Shown one piece after another: positions 32,831-44,813 of a stretch of DNA of 64,000 nucleotides. The notes under the pieces were generated by a model. It did no database searches and was not told the DNA's origin. It saw nothing but the letters and a program-made list of their open reading frames with translations. Source of the DNA: Pyropia yezoensis (taxonomy: Eukaryota; Rhodophyta; Bangiophyceae; Bangiales; Bangiaceae); the NCBI GenBank assembly GCA_009829735.1, contig CM020620.1, positions 23,472,020 through 23,536,019 on the forward strand, read 5' to 3'. Position 1 is the first letter of the stretch, and every line of letters begins with the position of its first letter. The translations under genes and the position numbers were made by a program.

Positions 32831-33775
32831 TTAATGCTTCTCCTTTCCGGACTTCGGGTCGCTACTTGCGCCCGCGTTGAGGGTGACCGCTACTACCGGT
32901 CCCTCGTGTTGGTCGATATAGCCGAACTTGGCTCCCGACTTGAAGTACTTGGGCGTCGGGCTCAGGTTCATCACCTGGATCCTCCACGGGACTCCGGCTT
33001 TGGAGTCCATCGTGCCAAGGGCAACATGCACTTGGTGCTTGCGAGCAAGACGGGGGTGAGGGTGCACCAACCCGTTCCCCGAAAAATCAGTTACAACATC
33101 AACGTGCGCCACCGAGTTGGGGGGCAACATGACTTTGCGGGCTAAACGCAGGGTAGCAGTAAACCCTTCCCTCACCGAACAAACAGGCTTCGACTGTGAG
33201 ACTGTCACAGGAGCCACAGACTTTCCCTTACCAAGGATGGGGATAGTCTCCCCATTCATCAACTTGACCCAGTACTCAGGGCCACAAACCAAAGGCACTT
33301 GTGTAACAACATAAGGGGTACCCAGAAGCAGGGGTACCGATATATTCTCAACTACGCCATAGGTCACGTCGACCTCATGGGTCCCCAACCTAGTTGGTTG
33401 GGTTACGGCACCAACGATGGGAAGTACCCCACCATTGATGTCAATCATATGGTCAGCTTTGGACCTCCAGCGTTGGAGCTTCACCTCCTTTGGTAATAGC
33501 GACTTGCGTATCAAGGAGGCTCCTGACCCGGTATCAAGTACGATACGGGTACAGCATGCACGGCCGGGGGCAAGTTGCACCCGTCCAGCCACCTGGAAGC
33601 TCTCACCCGTCAGCACCGCGATGACCCGACGTGGGTTTACGTTCTTGGGGAGTCCTACCCGAGGTGGGCGGACTCCCTTAGGTCGCCGCAGTATCCGGCA
33701 CGGTTGGTTCGTCCTCCTGGCCCACTTGGCCGAGGCTGCCGTTGTGAGCTTCGGACGACCAGCCCCAACGGTCAT
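32831..33775 (-). CDS. R2 protease region (left copy)
   Basis: A 314-residue frame whose ATG overlaps the gag stop as ATGA. It contains the retropepsin motif 'LDTGSGASLI' and 'LLLGTPYV' downstream (the Ile/Leu-Leu-Gly strand of aspartic proteases), followed by a long spacer to RT. It ends at a TAA. In the right copy the next open frame (pol) follows in the same phase, whereas here an extra G in an 8-G run near 32776 shifts it. Confidence 0.9.
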   Translation of the reverse strand: MTVGAGRPKLTTAASAKWARRTNQPCRILRRPKGVRPPRVGLPKNVNPRRVIAVLTGESFQVAGRVQLAPGRACCTRIVLDTGSGASLIRKSLLPKEVKLQRWRSKADHMIDINGGVLPIVGAVTQPTRLGTHEVDVTYGVVENISVPLLLGTPYVVTQVPLVCGPEYWVKLMNGETIPILGKGKSVAPVTVSQSKPVCSVREGFTATLRLARKVMLPPNSVAHVDVVTDFSGNGLVHPHPRLARKHQVHVALGTMDSKAGVPWRIQVMNLSPTPKYFKSGAKFGYIDQHEGPVVAVTLNAGASSDPKSGKEKH

Positions 33776-35597
33776 TCGTTTCCCGCCGACTTGGCGTCCG
33801 AGTCTGAGGGCGGGGAGGAAGACGACGATTCCGAGGACGACGTGTCCGCCTCCTCCGCCGAGGGTGTGGCGACCGCAACGACCGGTCGAGACCCACCCTC
33901 GCGGCGTGAACGTACTTCGTTCGTAGCCGACTTTTTACTCGCATTCCTAACAAGTTGTTGGATGCGTTTACTCAACTTGGGGCAATCATATGCCCAGTGA
34001 CCATCGGAGTTGCAGTTCCAACACCGATGGTCCGTTCCGGGAGGGGTCTTCCCAACTGGGGAAGACGAAGGGATACCCTGGGAAGTTCCCACGGCAGCTA
34101 CCACCCTCTCCTTGCGGAATCGGCGTGCCTCTCTCAACTCTCTGGCCTGGCGCGCCTCCTCCCGTTCCTTGGCCAACTCGGCCTGACGCTCCTGGCGTTG
34201 TTCCTCCCGCAACTTGCGGTAGGCCTCGCCTCTGCGATAGGCGAACCTGGCCAACTCGGCCAGGGTCGCCCGGGCAGTGTTATGCTCCCGGGTCTCCATC
34301 CGGACTGACCAATGGAGTCCCTCCAAAAACCGACTCTTCACCACAGCTTGTGGATGAAGAAACCCACAAAGATTGTTGAGCTTACGGACTCGCTCCGCAA
34401 AGCACAACTCGTCCTCCGCCTCTTCCTGATGGGCTTGCGTAAACTCCTCGACTTGAGAAGCCAACGCTGCCTCATCAACCATGGCTCTCAACAACCAGTT
34501 GACGAGCTCCAAATAGGACGTCACCTCCCCAGCGCCTCCACTTGAGGAGCTGGGCATGACGGACATAAGTTCTGTCCGTAGGTCGCCCTTCGTAAACTCC
34601 TGTAGCATGTAAAAAGCCATGCCTTCACTTATGGCATTGTCGTCACAGGCTTTTGTGAAACGACGTAGGAACTCAAAGACACGGAGGGGGGAGTTCCGTC
34701 CCACTCCGCTTTGTGCCCAAAAGAATGAAGTGCATTCTTCTTGGCACGGCCCATGGCTCGGGCCTGGTCAGGACCATACGCCACCGACTTGTTGTGGAGG
34801 GCGTAGGTCTCACAGTCAAAGATCCTCTGGTAGACCGGGTTGGCTACCTGGATCTTGGGCGGCACCTCACGTTGAGGGAACAGCCGCTGTGGCACTGGGG
34901 TAAGTTCACTCTCAGTGCCTGTAGTCCGGCGCGGCGCGCTTGGTGTAGCCGCCGGGCGTTTCCGGGGGGAACTCCCCCGTGAAGGGCGTACGCCCCACCG
35001 AGTATGGTGTGGCTCCCTTATTGGGAGTCACAGGTGTCGCCCCCAGCTCGGGGCGACCAGAGATAGGCGTAAGGGGGGATTCCCCCTGCGCCTGCGGGCT
35101 CGAAAGCCCCAATCCGGTTTGGACATTAAGGCCATCTGGCAAACTCGCCACAATCTGATTCAGAATAGTATTCGTCATCGTGACCACCAGGTCCGGCAAA
35201 GTCTGCCGCAACACATTGGTCGCCTCCCGACGGACAGTTTCCGCGAGGAGTGGATTGACGACTCCAGTTGAGTCTCGGTCCGCCTCCGGGAGTCCACCTG
35301 AGGGGTAACCACGTTCCTCAGGGGTCTCAACCGGGAACATGGGCGCGAGCCCATCGCCGACCAACGGAGGTCCACCGTCCTCCGAAAGCCTAGTTGGCGA
35401 CGAATCTAAGCCAAAGTTGGCTCCAACCCGAGTGGAACCCGCGGGACAGTCCTCACCCCTTGGGACGTTCCCGTTGAGTATACCACACGGTGGCCAGACT
35501 TCGGCCCACCCACATCAGAAGTGTCACCCGAGTGAACTCCCGACTGAGTCGGGGTGGCCTGTTGCCCGCCCGTACTTCCAGTCCTGCTGGCTTGAGG
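33772..35597 (-). pseudogene. R2 gag (left copy, broken and cut by the gap)
   Basis: Same protein as the right copy, with a G-run shortened by one near 34686 and an extra G near 34956, each shifting the frame. The N-terminus is lost in the N gap. The capsid core, CCHC knuckle and GNE end are present. The lesions are homopolymer changes close to a contig end and may be sequencing errors. Confidence 0.85.
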
Positions 35598-36097
35598 NNN
35601 NNNNNNNNNNNNNNNNNNNNNNNNNNNNNNNNNNNNNNNNNNNNNNNNNNNNNNNNNNNNNNNNNNNNNNNNNNNNNNNNNNNNNNNNNNNNNNNNNNNN
35701 NNNNNNNNNNNNNNNNNNNNNNNNNNNNNNNNNNNNNNNNNNNNNNNNNNNNNNNNNNNNNNNNNNNNNNNNNNNNNNNNNNNNNNNNNNNNNNNNNNNN
35801 NNNNNNNNNNNNNNNNNNNNNNNNNNNNNNNNNNNNNNNNNNNNNNNNNNNNNNNNNNNNNNNNNNNNNNNNNNNNNNNNNNNNNNNNNNNNNNNNNNNN
35901 NNNNNNNNNNNNNNNNNNNNNNNNNNNNNNNNNNNNNNNNNNNNNNNNNNNNNNNNNNNNNNNNNNNNNNNNNNNNNNNNNNNNNNNNNNNNNNNNNNNN
36001 NNNNNNNNNNNNNNNNNNNNNNNNNNNNNNNNNNNNNNNNNNNNNNNNNNNNNNNNNNNNNNNNNNNNNNNNNNNNNNNNNNNNNNNNNNNNNNNNN
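35598..36097. other. Assembly gap, exactly 500 N
   Basis: A round-number gap inside R2. The sequence left of it corresponds to about 44104 in the right copy, and the sequence right of it corresponds to 27598 in the left copy. The two sides overlap rather than adjoin, so the gap probably has no real content. Confidence 0.95.
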
Positions 36098-36224
36098 TCA
36101 CCTTCCACTGGGCCGCCCCACGCTGGGGAGGCCACCCGTATACCCACGATCCGAGTCCCCCTCAACTCGAGGCGGGTCTCGTGCTGCGATAGCCAGAGCG
36201 TCTCTCCCCAACTTGGGGAGAGCC

Positions 36225-38190
36225 ATGGCGACTCCGGGAGTGGAGACGGACTCTCTTGACGAGCGCATGGAGGACACCACCTACGGGCAGCACCCGCCGG
36301 GACTTCCGGCGGGGCTCCGCGATCGCTCCGGGGGACGGGACTCCCGCGTCACCCGGCTTTGGGTTGACGGCGGGGTCTCCCCGCGAGGCGGGGACAAGTT
36401 GTCCCGCGTGAGGCCTTAGGGCGGTGGTTTTACCCCGCTTGGCCTCTCTATGAGGAGGGGCTGACTGTTCTTCGCTGTGGCCGACTTGGCGCAGCGATGG
36501 GCCGGGTATGGGACCGCCTACGGGAGAAGTATCCCGTAGGGTCGGGTTCCCTGCCGGCTTCAGGACGGACCAGTTTGCCTTCCTGGACGATGAGGAGGTT
36601 GAGGACGTTCAGCGTGCCAAGGCCATGGGTGGAGCCGTCGGGGGAGGCTATCCCAGGTCGCCGCGACTTGCCGACCTTCACGTGGGACGCTGTGGCCAAC
36701 TCGCCCACCGTACCTCCACGAGGCCGATCCGCACACTCAATCACTCTTGATGAGCGGATGGAGAAAGACTTCCGGCGAGGTCCCCTACTTGGTGACCTCG
36801 GGCTCAACTTGAGTTTCCTCAACAGTCTGCTGCCAGTAAGGAGCAGTACTATCCGAAGAAGCCCGAGTGGTGGCCTCAAGTTGAGGTCCCTACGGGTTCC
36901 CGGCGTTGTTGCCACGGTTGCTTGACCACTTCGGCGTCCGTCATGTTGACGGCTGCCCCTGATCACCTGGTATGGGCCATGTTTGGCCACCCAGTGGCTC
37001 CTCGAGGTCATGTCGACCTGGGTGTCCTGTGTTCAGCGGCGGGGGATGCTCTGGCATCTCCCCCTCCGGCTCCTCCAAGGATTGGAACAGCTCACCCCTC
37101 AGCTCGTTGCTGAGGGGTGCTCATCAGGACAACTCACTCTACTTGAGGAGATGCTCCGGCTCCATAAGTTTATCGAGTGGGGAGAGCATTGAGCACAAGT
37201 TGCGCCGCCCCACTCGTGGGCCCAAGGACGATGGCGCACTTCGCCAGTTCGTGTGGGTCGCTCGTGAACTTCACGACGGCCGTGTGGTCCTACGAGAGGG
37301 GTTGGGCATCGGGGACTACCCGTATGCCCCGGGGGTGGATCGCCACACTGGCGCCACCCCCGGACAAGCCCATCGTTATGGCCGTGCCGTCCTATGATGA
37401 CCATATGACTCAACCCACTGCGGGGGCCCCAAGTCGGGGTCGCAGTTACACCCGGGTATCGCCACCTCGGCGGGCCCCTCCGCTTCCTCCTGCTCCTTTC
37501 CAACCTCACGGGAACATCCCGATCAGCGTGGCCGTGGAGTCTTCCACCCCGGTGTCCCCCCCACTGTCCCCCCACTTGGGGGCCACCCTCCTGACGGTAT
37601 ACCCCAAGTTGGTGTTGCCGCCCACGCCTCTAACCTCAGAGATGATGATCACCACGTTGGTGCGCACCATTTCCTGGTTGGCCGCGTCGACCGCAACCCT
37701 ACAGAGTTCCGAGACTCCTCAACTTGAGGAGCGCGTTCGTACTGCAGCGGCGACCGCGAGTTGCGAGTCGGTGACGGAGTTTATGACAGACGAGTTGGCT
37801 CGCATTGGGGCTATTATGCCCCAGCCAGCCCCACTTGGGCGTGGCAAACGTCGCGCGAGCCGGGCATACTCGCCTCCTCGCCGTCGTCGCCGACACTCGC
37901 GGCGCTCTCCTTCCGTATCGGAAGACGAGTTGTCTTACTCCGTTTCGGAGTCCTCTACCCCGTCGGAGACGGAGTCTGTCCAGCGTCTGCGTCGCAAACT
38001 TGCGCGCAAGACCAGGCAGAAGAGTGGCCACGGTCGGCGCCACTTGCGCGACCGTGAGGGGCGCGACGGTTCCGACTTGGAGCCGCCGCCCCCTCCAACA
38101 AGTGGAGACCGTTATCGGCGTGGGTCTCGCCGCTCGCCTCCACGTGAGGGCGAGGGCCGTGGAGTGGGAGAGTCTAGCATGCGTGCCTAG
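36225..38190 (+). pseudogene. Antisense ORF of R2, right copy (5' half with many indels)
   Basis: From 36098 to about 37190 this copy differs from 27598-28680 by many one-base insertions and deletions, mostly in homopolymers, so its 5' half is shattered into frames. From 37177 to 38190 it is open for 337 residues and includes the Ser/Pro linker and the Arg/Ser-rich C-terminus. The C run at about 37556 has 7 C, which keeps the frame that is broken in the left copy. Confidence 0.8.
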
Positions 38191-38301
38191 TTGGTCGCTG
38201 CCTTTGTTGTGAGAGTGTGAGGGTTAGGGCTGTAGTTAAAAGCCACTCTGCGTACCACTTCGACTTGAAGCACTCTCTTGGCACTGTTGCTCGGCCTTCC
38301 C

Positions 38302-41300
38302 TCACGTTGAGGGAGGGCTCTTAGGGTCTATCTCATTCCGGTCACAGTACGCCCGGACCTTCTCAGCGGGAAGGTCCTCCACATACTCCCACGTATCATC
38401 CTTGGCTTTGTAGCCAAACCAACGCACCCTCAACATGAGGCGGTCAGTGTCTTCATCCCTTCCGTGGTCGATGAACTTATCGAACACGTACTCCTGCGGG
38501 CCCTGTTTGGCCGCAGGCAGTCAGGGGAGGCGCCACGCTTCCAAAGCACGCGCCCAAGCTGGGTCGCCTGCAGGCGGTGGTGCAACTTTGACCACGTCCT
38601 GTCCGTTCACTGTGCGGACCCCATCGTCACTTTCGATGGTGAAGCGCCGCCCATCAGTACGAAGGACCTGGTACGGCCCTTCGTCTGGAATACCAGCTTA
38701 CCCCCAGTTGGGGTGTGCGAGTGTACCAGCACCCAGTCACCCTGCTCGGGGACATGTTTAGCATTGCGCACCTTTTTGTCAAAGGTACGCTTGTAGCGCT
38801 TTTGTGCTTTGTCCATCTCAGCCCTGACTTTAGGGATGAGGTTTTCAAGCCTAGCGGCGAACTCCGCCTTACTCTCAGTAGGAGTAGGCGTACTGCCACC
38901 ATCATCCCTAGTTGGGAGCGACCGCCGCACGGCAATAGACCGCACGCGACGGGGGGTCACAAAAGCGAGGGGTACTTCCCCTGTAGATGAGTGAACCTGC
39001 GAATTGTAGGCAGTAGGAAGGATAGAAATGTATTGGTCCCACGTCTTCACGTGCTCACTCACATTGTGGCGCAGCTGCCTAACAATAGTTTTGTTGAAGC
39101 GCTCCACCTGCCCGTTAGTTTGTGGGTGGTAGGGGGTGGCATAGTTTGCCTTAACCCCCAACATATCCAGCACTCCCTGAAACAGTACAGACGCAAATTG
39201 CGGTCCATTGTCCGATAGTGTACTATCTGGGATGCCATACGCGGCAACCCAGTGATCTAGGAAGGCTGACACGACCGACATGGCCGTGATCTCTGCCAGT
39301 GGGATCGCTCGCGTAAGTTTCGTGAAGCGGTCACAGATGACCAGGAGGTACTGGTTGCCCTCCTCGGTCACGGGCAGTGGCCCAAGGATGTCCATCGCCA
39401 ACGCGGCGAAGGGCTCCTTGGCCGGGAACAATAGCATAGCCGTAGTAGGCCGCCGTTCCATCAGACGATTCTGTGCACAACTTGTGCAGGCAGCCACCCA
39501 ACTGTAGATGTCCACCACCATGGACGGCCAGTAGTACCTGGTCCTCAGGGTCTGGTACAGATTACTAGACCTCAGGTGTCCACCCGTGGGAGCGTTGTGC
39601 TCCCTCTCAAGGATACTGTCCTTGAGAGATGCGGGGACGACAAGTTGTTCGGTCCCCTGGAATACCCCCCTCCTCATGAGGAGGCCATCGTCTCCCAGAA
39701 AGAAACGCGTCTCTACCACTGTATCCAGTATATCCCTCTGCGACTTGCAGAAGGGATCCTCGGCCTGGGCCTTTACCACCTCGTCCAGGGACAGGGGCAA
39801 GTACTTCTTGTTCCCTGGCGCCTCGGGGTTCAACGCCTGACCCGAGCGCGTGACTACCCCCACGATGGGGATGTCCTCATCGACTGGGTTAGTGTCCAGC
39901 CCCTCGGTAGGTACCCGAGAGAGGCCGTCGGCAAGGGCATGTTGCCTGCCAGGTCGGTATTCAATGTCAAAGTTGAAGGGTGCCAGTCGCACCCTCCACC
40001 GGTTGAGACGAGTGTTCGTACAGTCCGTCTTAAAGATGAACTGCAACGCGCGGTGGTCACAGCGGATGAGGAACTTCTCAACCTCCAGGTAGTGACGAAG
40101 TGACGTCACCGCCCACACCACTGCGAGTCCTCCCAACTCGGTGACTCCGTAGTTCTTCTCGGCCGAGTTCAGCCCCTTACTAAAGTATCCCACCGGCAAG
40201 TACTCCTTGTCCGGCTGCTGCTGAAGCAGCACACAACCAAGTTGGTCGTAGCTAGCGTCCACATCCAGGATGTAGTGGCCTCCCAACCTGGGAATAGCCA
40301 AGATGGGGGGCTTCAGCAGAAGGTCCCGAAGAGTCTCAATGGATTCCTGCTCCACCCGACTTGGGGGAGGCAGGTTCTTCGGTAGCGTTGAGCTCACTAG
40401 CTCATTCAACGGCTTCGCCACCTTGGCGAAGCCCTTGGTGAAACGTCGGTACACGTTACACATCCCGAGGAAGCTCCTCATCTGGGTCTGGGTCCGGGGG
40501 TACTGAGCCTTACGAATGGCCCTCAAGTTCTTCTCGTTAACACTGAGACGCCCCGGATGGACAACATGTCCCAAGTACTCCACCTCTTGAGTAAAGAGGT
40601 GGCACTTACTCGCCTTCAGTGACACACCGGCGTCAGCAAGTAGCTTGAACACCTGGCCAAGATGGCCAATGTGTTCCTGCGGACTTCGGGAGACCACAAT
40701 GATATCGTCTAGGTACACAAGACAGATCTGCCACCGTACTCCGGCCAGAATCATGTCCATAGCGCGCTGGAAAGTTGCCGGCGCGTTACACAGACCAAAC
40801 GGTAGACGCTTGCACTGGTAGGTACCACAGTGACAGTTAAAGATAGTTTTATGCCTGTCCTCCGGGGCAATGGGAATTTGCCAGTACCCCGCGTTACAGT
40901 CCAGGGTAGAGAACACGTTTGCCTCCCCCAGAGAGTCCAGACAGTCATCCATCCTAGGTAGGGGATAACTGTCCTTCACCGTGCTCTCGTTGAGCTTACG
41001 GTAGTCGATACAAAACCGGGGGGTCCCATCAACTTTGGGGACGATAACCACCGGACTCGCCCACTCGGCGTTGCTGGCCTCGATCACATCGAGGGCCTCC
41101 ATGCGAGCAACTTGCTCCTTAACGAGGGCCCTTGAACGAGGTCCTCCCCTATACGGTTGTTGGCGTATAGGGGGTGCACCGGGCTTCAACTCGATCCGGT
41201 GTTGGGTGGCTCTCATGAGTCCCAATTGACCATCCCACAACTTATGATATTGGTCCAAGAGGCGTTCAACTTGAACCCTCAACCTGGGGGGGACACCCTC

Positions 41301-41309
41301 CATGTTCAC
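38302..41309 (-). CDS. R2 pol: RT, RNase H, integrase, chromodomain (right copy)
   Basis: Nearly identical to 29791-32787 (YLDD at about 40701-40717). One C is missing near 38676, which scrambles the last ~50 residues of the integrase frame; the left copy has the base. The TGA before the chromodomain (38521-38523) and the chromodomain itself (38302-38487) are unchanged. Upstream, only a TAA at 41340-41342 separates this frame from protease, in the same phase. Confidence 0.93.
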
Positions 41310-41339
41310 ATGGGGTCGAGGAGAGGCGGCCGACTTGGC

Positions 41340-42284
41340 TTAATGCTTCTCCTTTCCGGACTTCGGGTCGCTACTTGCGCCCGCGTTGAGGGTGACCGCT
41401 ACTACCGGTCCCTCGTGTTGGTCGATATAGCCGAACTTGGCTCCCGACTTGAAGTACTTGGGCGTCGGGCTCAGGTTCATCACCTGGATCCTCCACGGGA
41501 CTCCGGCTTTGGAGTCCATCGTGCCAAGGGCAACATGCACTTGGTGCTTGCGAGCAAGACGGGGGTGAGGGTGCACCAACCCGTTCCCCGAAAAATCAGT
41601 TACAACATCAACGTGCGCCACCGAGTTGGGGGGCAACATGACTTTGCGGGCTAAACGCAGGGTAGCAGTAAACCCTTCCCTCACCGAACAAACAGGCTTC
41701 GACTGTGAGACTGTCACAGGAGCCACAGACTTTCCCTTACCAAGGATGGGGATAGTCTCCCCATTCATCAACTTGACCCAGTACTCAGGGCCACAAACCA
41801 AAGGCACTTGTGTAACAACATAAGGGGTACCCAGAAGCAGGGGTACCGATATATTCTCAACTACGCCATAGGTCACGTCGACCTCATGGGTCCCCAACCT
41901 AGTTGGTTGGGTTACGGCACCAACGATGGGAAGTACCCCACCATTGATGTCAATCATATGGTCAGCTTTGGACCTCCAGCGTTGGAGCTTCACCTCCTTT
42001 GGTAATAGCGACTTGCGTATCAAGGAGGCTCCTGACCCGGTATCAAGTACGATACGGGTACAGCATGCACGGCCGGGGGCAAGTTGCACCCGTCCAGCCA
42101 CCTGGAAGCTCTCACCCGTCAGCACCGCGATGACCCGACGTGGGTTTACGTTCTTGGGGAGTCCTACCCGAGGTGGGCGGACTCCCTTAGGTCGCCGCAG
42201 TATCCGGCACGGTTGGTTCGTCCTCCTGGCCCACTTGGCCGAGGCTGCCGTTGTGAGCTTCGGACGACCAGCCCCAACGGTCAT
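41340..42284 (-). CDS. R2 protease region (right copy)
   Basis: Identical in layout to the left copy: 314 codons, retropepsin 'LDTGSGASLI' at about 42025-42052 and 'LLLGTPYV'. The frame lies -1 relative to gag and is reached by the GGGAAAC site at 42287-42293. An independent ATG overlaps the gag stop (ATGA), so reinitiation is an alternative way to make it. Confidence 0.92.
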   Translation of the reverse strand: MTVGAGRPKLTTAASAKWARRTNQPCRILRRPKGVRPPRVGLPKNVNPRRVIAVLTGESFQVAGRVQLAPGRACCTRIVLDTGSGASLIRKSLLPKEVKLQRWRSKADHMIDINGGVLPIVGAVTQPTRLGTHEVDVTYGVVENISVPLLLGTPYVVTQVPLVCGPEYWVKLMNGETIPILGKGKSVAPVTVSQSKPVCSVREGFTATLRLARKVMLPPNSVAHVDVVTDFSGNGLVHPHPRLARKHQVHVALGTMDSKAGVPWRIQVMNLSPTPKYFKSGAKFGYIDQHEGPVVAVTLNAGASSDPKSGKEKH

Positions 42285-44225
42285 TCGTTTCCCGCCGACT
42301 TGGCGTCCGAGTCTGAGGGCGGGGAGGAAGACGACGATTCCGAGGACGACGTGTCCGCCTCCTCCGCCGAGGGTGTGGCGACCGCAACGACCGGTCGAGA
42401 CCCACCCTCGCGGCGTGAACGTACTTCGTTCGTAGCCGACTTTTTACTCGCATTCCTAACAAGTTGTTGGATGCGTTTACTCAACTTGGGGCAATCATAT
42501 GCCCAGTGACCATCGGAGTTGCAGTTCCAACACCGATGGTCCGTTCCGGGAGGGGTCTTCCCAACTGGGGAAGACGAAGGGATACCCTGGGAAGTTCCCA
42601 CGGCAGCTACCACCCTCTCCTTGCGGAATCGGCGTGCCTCTCTCAACTCTCTGGCCTGGCGCGCCTCCTCCCGTTCCTTGGCCAACTCGGCCTGACGCTC
42701 CTGGCGTTGTTCCTCCCGCAACTTGCGGTAGGCCTCGCCTCTGCGATAGGCGAACCTGGCCAACTCGGCCAGGGTCGCCCGGGCAGTGTTATGCTCCCGG
42801 GTCTCCATCCGGACTGACCAATGGAGTCCCTCCAAAAACCGACTCTTCACCACAGCTTGTGGATGAAGAAACCCACAAAGATTGTTGAGCTTACGGACTC
42901 GCTCCGCAAAGCACAACTCGTCCTCCGCCTCTTCCTGATGGGCTTGCGTAAACTCCTCGACTTGAGAAGCCAACGCTGCCTCATCAACCATGGCTCTCAA
43001 CAACCAGTTGACGAGCTCCAAATAGGACGTCACCTCCCCAGCGCCTCCACTTGAGGAGCTGGGCATGACGGACATAAGTTCTGTCCGTAGGTCGCCCTTC
43101 GTAAACTCCTGTAGCATGTAAAAAGCCATGCCTTCACTTATGGCATTGTCGTCACAGGCTTTTGTGAAACGACGTAGGAACTCAAAGACACGGAGGGGGG
43201 GAGTTCCGTCCCACTCCGCTTTGTGCCCAAAAGAATGAAGTGCATTCTTCTTGGCACGGCCCATGGCTCGGGCCTGGTCAGGACCATACGCCACCGACTT
43301 GTTGTGGAGGGCGTAGGTCTCACAGTCAAAGATCCTCTGGTAGACCGGGTTGGCTACCTGGATCTTGGGCGGCACCTCACGTTGAGGGAACAGCCGCTGT
43401 GGCACTGGGGTAAGTTCACTCTCAGTGCCTGTAGTCCGGCGCGGCGCGCTTGGTGTAGCCGCCGGCGTTTCCGGGGGGAACTCCCCCGTGAAGGGCGTAC
43501 GCCCCACCGAGTATGGTGTGGCTCCCTTATTGGGAGTCACAGGTGTCGCCCCCAGCTCGGGGCGACCAGAGATAGGCGTAAGGGGGGATTCCCCCTGCGC
43601 CTGCGGGCTCGAAAGCCCCAATCCGGTTTGGACATTAAGGCCATCTGGCAAACTCGCCACAATCTGATTCAGAATAGTATTCGTCATCGTGACCACCAGG
43701 TCCGGCAAAGTCTGCCGCAACACATTGGTCGCCTCCCGACGGACAGTTTCCGCGAGGAGTGGATTGACGACTCCAGTTGAGTCTCGGTCCGCCTCCGGGA
43801 GTCCACCTGAGGGGTAACCACGTTCCTCAGGGGTCTCAACCGGGAACATGGGCGCGAGCCCATCGCCGACCAACGGAGGTCCACCGTCCTCCGAAAGCCT
43901 AGTTGGCGACGAATCTAAGCCAAAGTTGGCTCCAACCCGAGTGGAGCCCGCGGGGACAGTCCTCACCCCTTGGGACGTTCCCGTTGAGTATACCACACGG
44001 TGGCCACTTCGGCGCACCCACATCAGAAGTGTCACCCGAGTGAACTCCCGACTGAGTCGGGGTGGCCTGTTGCCCGCCCGTACTTCCAGTCCTGCTGGCT
44101 CGAGGGACCTCCAGTCCCTCTGCGACCCCAGGTAAACCCACCTGTGTCTCACCAGTATTCAAAGGCACTGAAGTACGTGCGTCACCCGTGTACTCCCCGG
44201 ACGACGGGGGGTCCGAGCTAGCCAT
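42281..44225 (-). CDS. R2 gag (right copy)
   Basis: ATG 44225 ('MASSDPPSS') lies about 100 nt after the PBS, making it the natural start. A small indel at about 44005-44012, where the two copies differ, moves the N-terminal ~70 residues out of phase with the rest; from there one frame is open to TGA 42281. Order: Pro/Gly/Thr-rich N-terminus; capsid-like core ('DCETYALHNKSVAYG', 'WDGTPPLRVFEFLRRFTKA', 'GEVTSYLELVNWLLR'); a charged Glu/Arg helix; a CCHC knuckle 'CWNCNSDGHWAYDC'; a Ser-rich acidic tail ending 'SAGNE'. The protein would package element RNA. Confidence 0.9.
42287..42293 (-). promoter_or_regulatory. R2 -1 frameshift slippery heptamer GGGAAAC
   Basis: On the element strand G GGA AAC lies in the X XXY YYZ phase of gag, one codon before the stop. 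A -1 slip enters the protease frame at once. Six nt downstream CCGTTG can pair with CAACGG. The same heptamer occurs at 33778-33784 in the left copy. Confidence 0.75.
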
Positions 44226-44324
44226 GTTGGCTGACGATCCGTATGACACGTTCCAAGACCACCGTTCCTCTGAGACAGAGGGCCCCCTACACCCGGGTGC
44301 ACCCGGAGGTAAAGTTTACCTCTG

Positions 44325-44342
44325 TCCCCTGCTGCTCCACCA
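44325..44342 (-). other. R2 primer binding site
   Basis: The reverse complement is the shared TGGTGGAGCAGCAGGGGA; a 2-nt spacer separates it from the 5' LTR. Confidence 0.92.
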
Positions 44343-44344
44343 AA

Positions 44345-44813
44345 TGTGGCAAAAACCACTAGCACACACGGCACCCAAGTTGGGGCGGTGTGCTAGGGCT
44401 GCCTCCCGTGTCGGGGGAACCGGAAGAAGTGCAAGTCGCACACACTCTGTCCCTGTTGTGGGGCAAACCCCCCACGGACAAACAAGAGGATGGTGTGTGG
44501 TCCAACAGTTTCTTGGTCGGGACGGGGACGCAGGGCCAAGCCCCGCTGTCCCTCCCCTTATCCCCCCAGGGTCCACTCAGAATCTCGCCACTCAGAATCT
44601 CCCACCCCAGCACCTGCCCACCGGGCCACACGAAAATTCAAGACGATAAATGCAGAAAACCCTCAAATCCAAGTTGGATTTACTACTAAGCTAACTATAC
44701 CAAACTTAGGGAATATGGACCCAAATGCAGGGGGAGGAACGGATCAGGCTAGTGGCCTGCCGCCCCTTGCATGGCACGTGTTGTCCCCCTACCTGGGGGT
44801 CAATACTGCCACA
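44345..44813 (-). repeat. R2 5' LTR
   Basis: 469 bp, TGTGGC...GCCACA, partner of 26918-27386. The host sequence resumes at the CAGAC duplication (44814-44818). Confidence 0.95.

Larger units (their letters stand above)
26918..44813 (-). mobile_element. R2: chromovirus-type Ty3/gypsy LTR retrotransposon (assembled as two copies around a gap)
   Basis: The outer LTRs (26918-27386 and 44345-44813, both 469 bp) differ at about three positions and are flanked by the perfect 5-bp duplication CAGAC (26913-26917 and 44814-44818). The element reads on the minus strand: 5' LTR, PBS, gag, protease, RT-RNase H-integrase, chromodomain, an opposite-strand ORF, polypurine tract, 3' LTR. The interior occurs twice, separated by exactly 500 N. 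The left contig (26918-35597) and the right contig (36098-44813) overlap by ~8 kb at near identity, with small indels concentrated beside the gap. A single element of ~9.4 kb is the simplest reading. It is inserted in the second gene of the tnp2-type transposon. Confidence 0.92.

Noticed and set aside
42220..42280. Full H-type pseudoknot after the R2 slippery site
   Set aside because: A second pairing (GGCTG with CAGCC) exists on paper, but loop lengths (about 14 nt between the stems, none after) are poor for a classical H-type fold; only the first stem is claimed.
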